Below are positions 32,153-35,605 of a stretch of 35,605 nt of DNA, piece by piece (the stretch's first letter is position 1; every line of letters begins with the position of its first letter). The stretch covers positions 1 through 35,605 of the forward strand of contig LLEY01000312.1 in assembly GCA_001414485.1 (NCBI GenBank), written 5' to 3'. This stretch comes from Calycina herbarum (taxonomy: Eukaryota; Ascomycota; Leotiomycetes; Helotiales; Pezizellaceae). The position numbers and the translations under genes are program-made. The notes beneath the pieces are model-generated. The model had not been told where the DNA came from and did not search any database. It saw only the letters and a list, made by a program, of their open reading frames with translations.

Positions 32153-33292
32153 TAATTGTGATATGATTGGCTTTGAAAAAAAAAAAGGGGAGGGAAGGGG
32201 AGTTTGGATACAGGTTGAGAACTTGGTGGAGACAAATTTATGGAAGGACTTTATCAATTGGGCATCCTCTACCTGGATGGTAGTTCCCTTAAAAAATGGT
32301 CTTGAATCCCATAAAAAACTACAACACAAGCAATCAATATAGATGAGCCTTTATTCTATCGCCATTTAGCTATCGAAATATTGTTCCATATTTTTTGTCT
32401 ATTTCTCTCATCTCTTGTAGACGCTCCAAGTTGGTCTTTTGGTAGAGTGCAGAGAAAACTCCGGCGCGTTTTCCGACTCTGTAGAGATAACGACTGGAAT
32501 ACAGCATTTCAACAGCAACGCAACAAATAAAAATCAGAAAAATAAGCAGAAATATTGATCAAGTAGAAAGAACTGCCTATGTGATCGTTTAATGTCGCCA
32601 CTTTCTTATTAGTATAGAAAACCAGTGATATCTAGTAAAGAGAAGAGCTGATCTGTTTTGATATTGCGACACCGTCGGCTGCAGATTTCTTGTCTACAGG
32701 GAGCCGATATAGGCAGCTTCCCTATAAAATGCCCTACGGAAAAACATTCAGATTTCCTCCCTCATAAATCGTGGTTGTTTGCGTAGATTTAAAAGACAGC
32801 ACAACAACATCGTCATTAAAACTTTCAAGGACTAGTACAGTGATTGTTAAGTTAGTTCAGAGTCTATAAGTATTTTTTATATGTTTTTCTGATTTGTGTA
32901 GAGTGCAGAATTTGCCTTTTGGTTCAAGACGGACCTTTTTCGTCCCAGTACAAGTAGAGCGGGACTTGATGCGCTGAGGAAGGGGCGAAGCGAGCCTGTA
33001 AGAAGACATCTGGTGCCTAAAATACAGGGATGCTGCGCTGGATTGTAGCGCTCAAGCCACCTTCAGGAACATTATGGAGTAACTGTGAGAGCAACAGCCC
33101 TCGCAGTTACAAAACTTATCTCTTCATAGATTCCCTTCTTGCTCCCGGCGAGGTGACACAAAGTAAAGTGGGGGGTTCCAATCCATTTTGGGCTCGCCGT
33201 CAAGTGAATTTGTAAACCCGGAAATCCGAGGAACAATCTCAAAACCTCGTCCTGATGTTTCTTTTCACAGCTATTAAGAGCTTCACACAAAA
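32153..33292. other. Intergenic stretch, nothing recognised
   Basis: AT-rich, with an A11 run soon after the glucosidase stop. Small frames at 33030-33290 overlap on both strands without a domain. A ggttccaatcc motif near 33174 recalls a tRNA T-loop, but no cloverleaf can be built around it. Confidence 0.5.
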
Positions 33293-35382
33293 ATGGCTAC
33301 TACACCAACAGTCGCGCCTTATGGCAAATGGACATCTCCAATAACATCAACCCTCATCGCAGCCGGTTCTACGGAATTGAACGAAGTTCATGTCAGCGTA
33401 CGGACACCCCACTCCCCCTTCCACGCCGAATTGCTAATTCAAAACCAAAGCCAAGTGGAGAAATATACCTCGTCGAAGGTAGACCAGCATCTGGAGGTGG
33501 TTCCACCATTGTCGAGTTCAAATGGGATGAAAAGACGGGAAGAATCACCAGCTCAGATGTTCTGCCCCCGAGATATAATGTCTCGGGTAAAATCCATGGA
33601 TACGGCGGCGGCGCAGCTACGATAGGTGTCGATCGAAGAATCGTCTTTACGGATGCAAACTCAAACGGTGTGTTTCTACTCGAACCTGGCTCGCCAGATG
33701 TAAAATCCGCCTATATTCCTGGCTCTCCGCGTGCTATATACGCAGATTTCGATATCCAAGTTGACGGGAATGGGATTCTTGGGGATTGGATCCTTGCTGT
33801 CAAGGAAGAGAGCTTTGAGGATGGCAGGGAGGAGAAGAATTGTATCGTTGCCATTCATCAGGTTGATAAACGCGAGGTTGTGGTCGTTGAAGGCGCCGAC
33901 TTTTATTCTCATCCGAGGTTTAGTAAGGATGGGAAGAAGGTTGCTTGGGTACAATGGTCCCATCCAGATATGCCATGGACGGGGAGTGAGTTGTATGTTG
34001 CGGATTGGAATGCTGACAAGATATTGAAAGGGAAATATGTTGCTGGGAAAGCTTTGGACGAAGCAATTTGCCAACCGAGATGGGGACTCGAGGGAGATTT
34101 GTGGTTTGTGAACGATCCCAAAGGCATTTGGCAGATGTTTCGATACGATGTCAAAAATGATACCGTTGAGCCCCTTGTATTGAAAGGGTATGAGGATGTG
34201 GAAATTGGTGCTAGAGAAGTTAAGCTTGGAAAGTAAGTTGGCGACTTCCCCCTCTCTCGACTTCAGATGACTGACATCGACAGTACAACCTACATCCAAC
34301 TGAGCAAAGAAAAATGGGTAATAACTTACTGTCGAAACGCAACCAATGGACTTATTGTCTACGATGTTCCAACTAAATCCGTCACTGAGCCTCCTCTCGA
34401 GCTTGTTGACATCGCATGGCAAGGTTTGGCCAGGATGTCTGACACAGAATTTACAGTCATTGGAAGCACCCCCATATCACCTAAGGGGCTTTACGTGGTC
34501 AACATAACTAAGCCTTCAGAGAAAATACTCCTTAAAAGTTCTTCAAGCGTCGACCTTCCACCTTCCACTTTCTCCCCTTTGAAGTCTATCTCATTCCCTC
34601 GCACACATGGAACCCCAGGAACCTCTTACGCAGTCTTCTCGCCACCTTCAAATCCAGCCTTCACTGCTCCTCAGTATCAGAAACCACCTCTTATAGTCTC
34701 TATCCACGGTGGCCCAACTTCAGATGTCAAGCCAGGACTCGACCTCGAAACACAATATTTTACCTCAAGGGGTTATGCATACGTTCACGTAAACTACACC
34801 GGCTCTATTGGCTTCGGTCGTGCCTACCGACAAGCACTAAATTATAATTGGGGAATCAAAGATATCGAGGATACGCTGTCTTGTATTTCTTTTCTTTCGG
34901 ATCAGGGACTCATCGACCCTACCAAAGTTGGAATCCGAGGTGGAAGTGCTGGCGGTTATACAGTTCTCCAAGCTCTCGCCACACACCCCAAAGTCTTTGC
35001 AGCAGGCTGTAGTTTATACGGAGTCGGCAACCTGGATGATCTTGCGAGCAAAACGCATAAATTTGAATCACATTACTTATTCGCTCTTCTCTTCCCACAG
35101 GACACAACCGAAGAAGAGAGGCAGAAGATCTATAAAGAGAGAAGTCCTTGTTTTCATTCTGATAAGATTGAAAGTCCATTGGTTTTGTTACAGGGTGATA
35201 AGGATCAGGTTGTGCCTTTGGAGCAGTCTACGGATATGGAGAAGGTGTTGAGGGAGTTAGGGAAGGATGTTAAATTGGTCATTTATGAGGGGGAGGGACA
35301 TGGGTGGAAGAAGGGTGATACTATGAAGGCGAGTATTGAGGAAGAGCAAAAGCTTTGGGAGAGGGCTTTGGTCGTTCAGTGA
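33293..35382 (+). CDS. S9 family serine peptidase (prolyl oligopeptidase / acylaminoacyl-peptidase-like)
   Basis: Predicted cytosolic serine peptidase of family S9 (DAP/acylaminoacyl type) that cleaves short peptides. Three exons, 33293-33397, 33451-34232 and 34284-35382, give 1986 nt (661 aa). The first intron joins NEVHVS to PSGEIYLVEGRP and uses a GTACGG donor with a gctaattc branch point. The N-terminal half is a beta-propeller of irregular blades (DADFDIQVDG-like segments, YSHPRFSKDGKKVAWVQWSH, SELYVADWNADKI). The C-terminal alpha/beta hydrolase domain has IVSIHGGPTSDVKPG, the nucleophile GIRGGSAGGYT (Ser517), LLQGDKDQVVP (Asp603) and YEGEGHGW (His635), a complete triad. No signal peptide is seen. 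The gene is intact and of normal length for the family. Exact peptide specificity is not predictable. Confidence 0.93.
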
Positions 35383-35605
35383 TGCATGTGTGGGACTTTG
35401 AGTAGGCTTTGAAATAGTGGAGGTTTCTGGTGCATCAAAGGTTCAGTCAATAGAATCTGCAACCTTTTTTGGTCCCAAGGCGTGGTCTCTGGGGTTGGTG
35501 AGGTGCGAAATTACCTTTCCTCGCTTAGCTCTAGTGCTTTACGTACACCAGGGGAGAAAAGGGGGGTGGAAAGAAGAAAAAAAAAAAAGAGGGGGGGGGG
35601 GGGGG
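35383..35605. other. 3' flank of the peptidase gene and contig end
   Basis: Short downstream region that likely holds the 3' UTR. It ends in an A-rich run followed by a G run of about 14 bases, a composition that suggests the assembly stopped at low-complexity sequence. Confidence 0.5.

Noticed and set aside
33140..33200. Possible tRNA because of a T-loop-like ggttccaatcc
   Set aside because: No matching acceptor, D or anticodon stems can be paired around it.
1..35605. CRISPR array, bacterial operons or a biosynthetic gene cluster
   Set aside because: All coding genes have fungal introns, no regular spacer-repeat array exists, and no synthase or synthetase core gene is present.

Overview
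The window looks like one contig of a filamentous ascomycete (Pezizomycotina; a leotiomycete would fit, but that is a guess). The evidence is short GT-AG introns (mostly 45-110 nt) with CTAAC-type branch points, AT-rich spacers, and a fungal gene set: a STAND/NLR protein, a RAD5-type SNF2 protein, a secreted GH31 glucosidase and an ankyrin remnant. The contig starts in a poly-A run and ends in a poly-G run, so both ends may be assembly breaks.

Layout. 1-2279 is AT-rich, non-coding and carries a degenerate short repeat. On the minus strand lie an APC-family permease (2280-4356, 6 exons), an HSL-type alpha/beta hydrolase (6152-8648, 8 exons) and an NLR-like NACHT protein ending in C2H2 zinc fingers (9561-13160, 8 exons). 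Head to head with the NLR is a plus-strand SNF2/RING (RAD5/HLTF-like) gene at 14045-17414, interrupted by a single-base frameshift. 17415-20637 is a gene-free graveyard of short inverted-repeat (MITE-like) elements. A minus-strand gene (20738 to about 23603) encodes a protein with five repeats of a CxxC...HxxxxxH module; it carries one extra base in a C8 run. Divergent from it is an NAD(P)-binding protein (23703-24761). Then follow an RBR-type ubiquitin ligase (25737-26920), a decayed ankyrin pseudogene (about 26988-28004), a secreted GH31 alpha-glucosidase (28981-32152) and an S9 prolyl-oligopeptidase-family peptidase (33293-35382).

The intact gene models were assembled exon by exon. Each keeps phase across every junction and sums to a whole number of codons. 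In the two frameshifted genes the exon sum is off by exactly one base, which supports both the exon models and the frameshifts.

I see no operon-like pathway or biosynthetic cluster. Most genes are independent housekeeping or accessory functions (transport, hydrolysis, glycan degradation). The accessory-looking part is 9.5-23.6 kb: the NLR-zinc-finger gene, the damaged SNF2 gene, the MITE cluster and the unrecognised five-module CxxC/HxxxxxH protein. That last protein is the best candidate for something undescribed.
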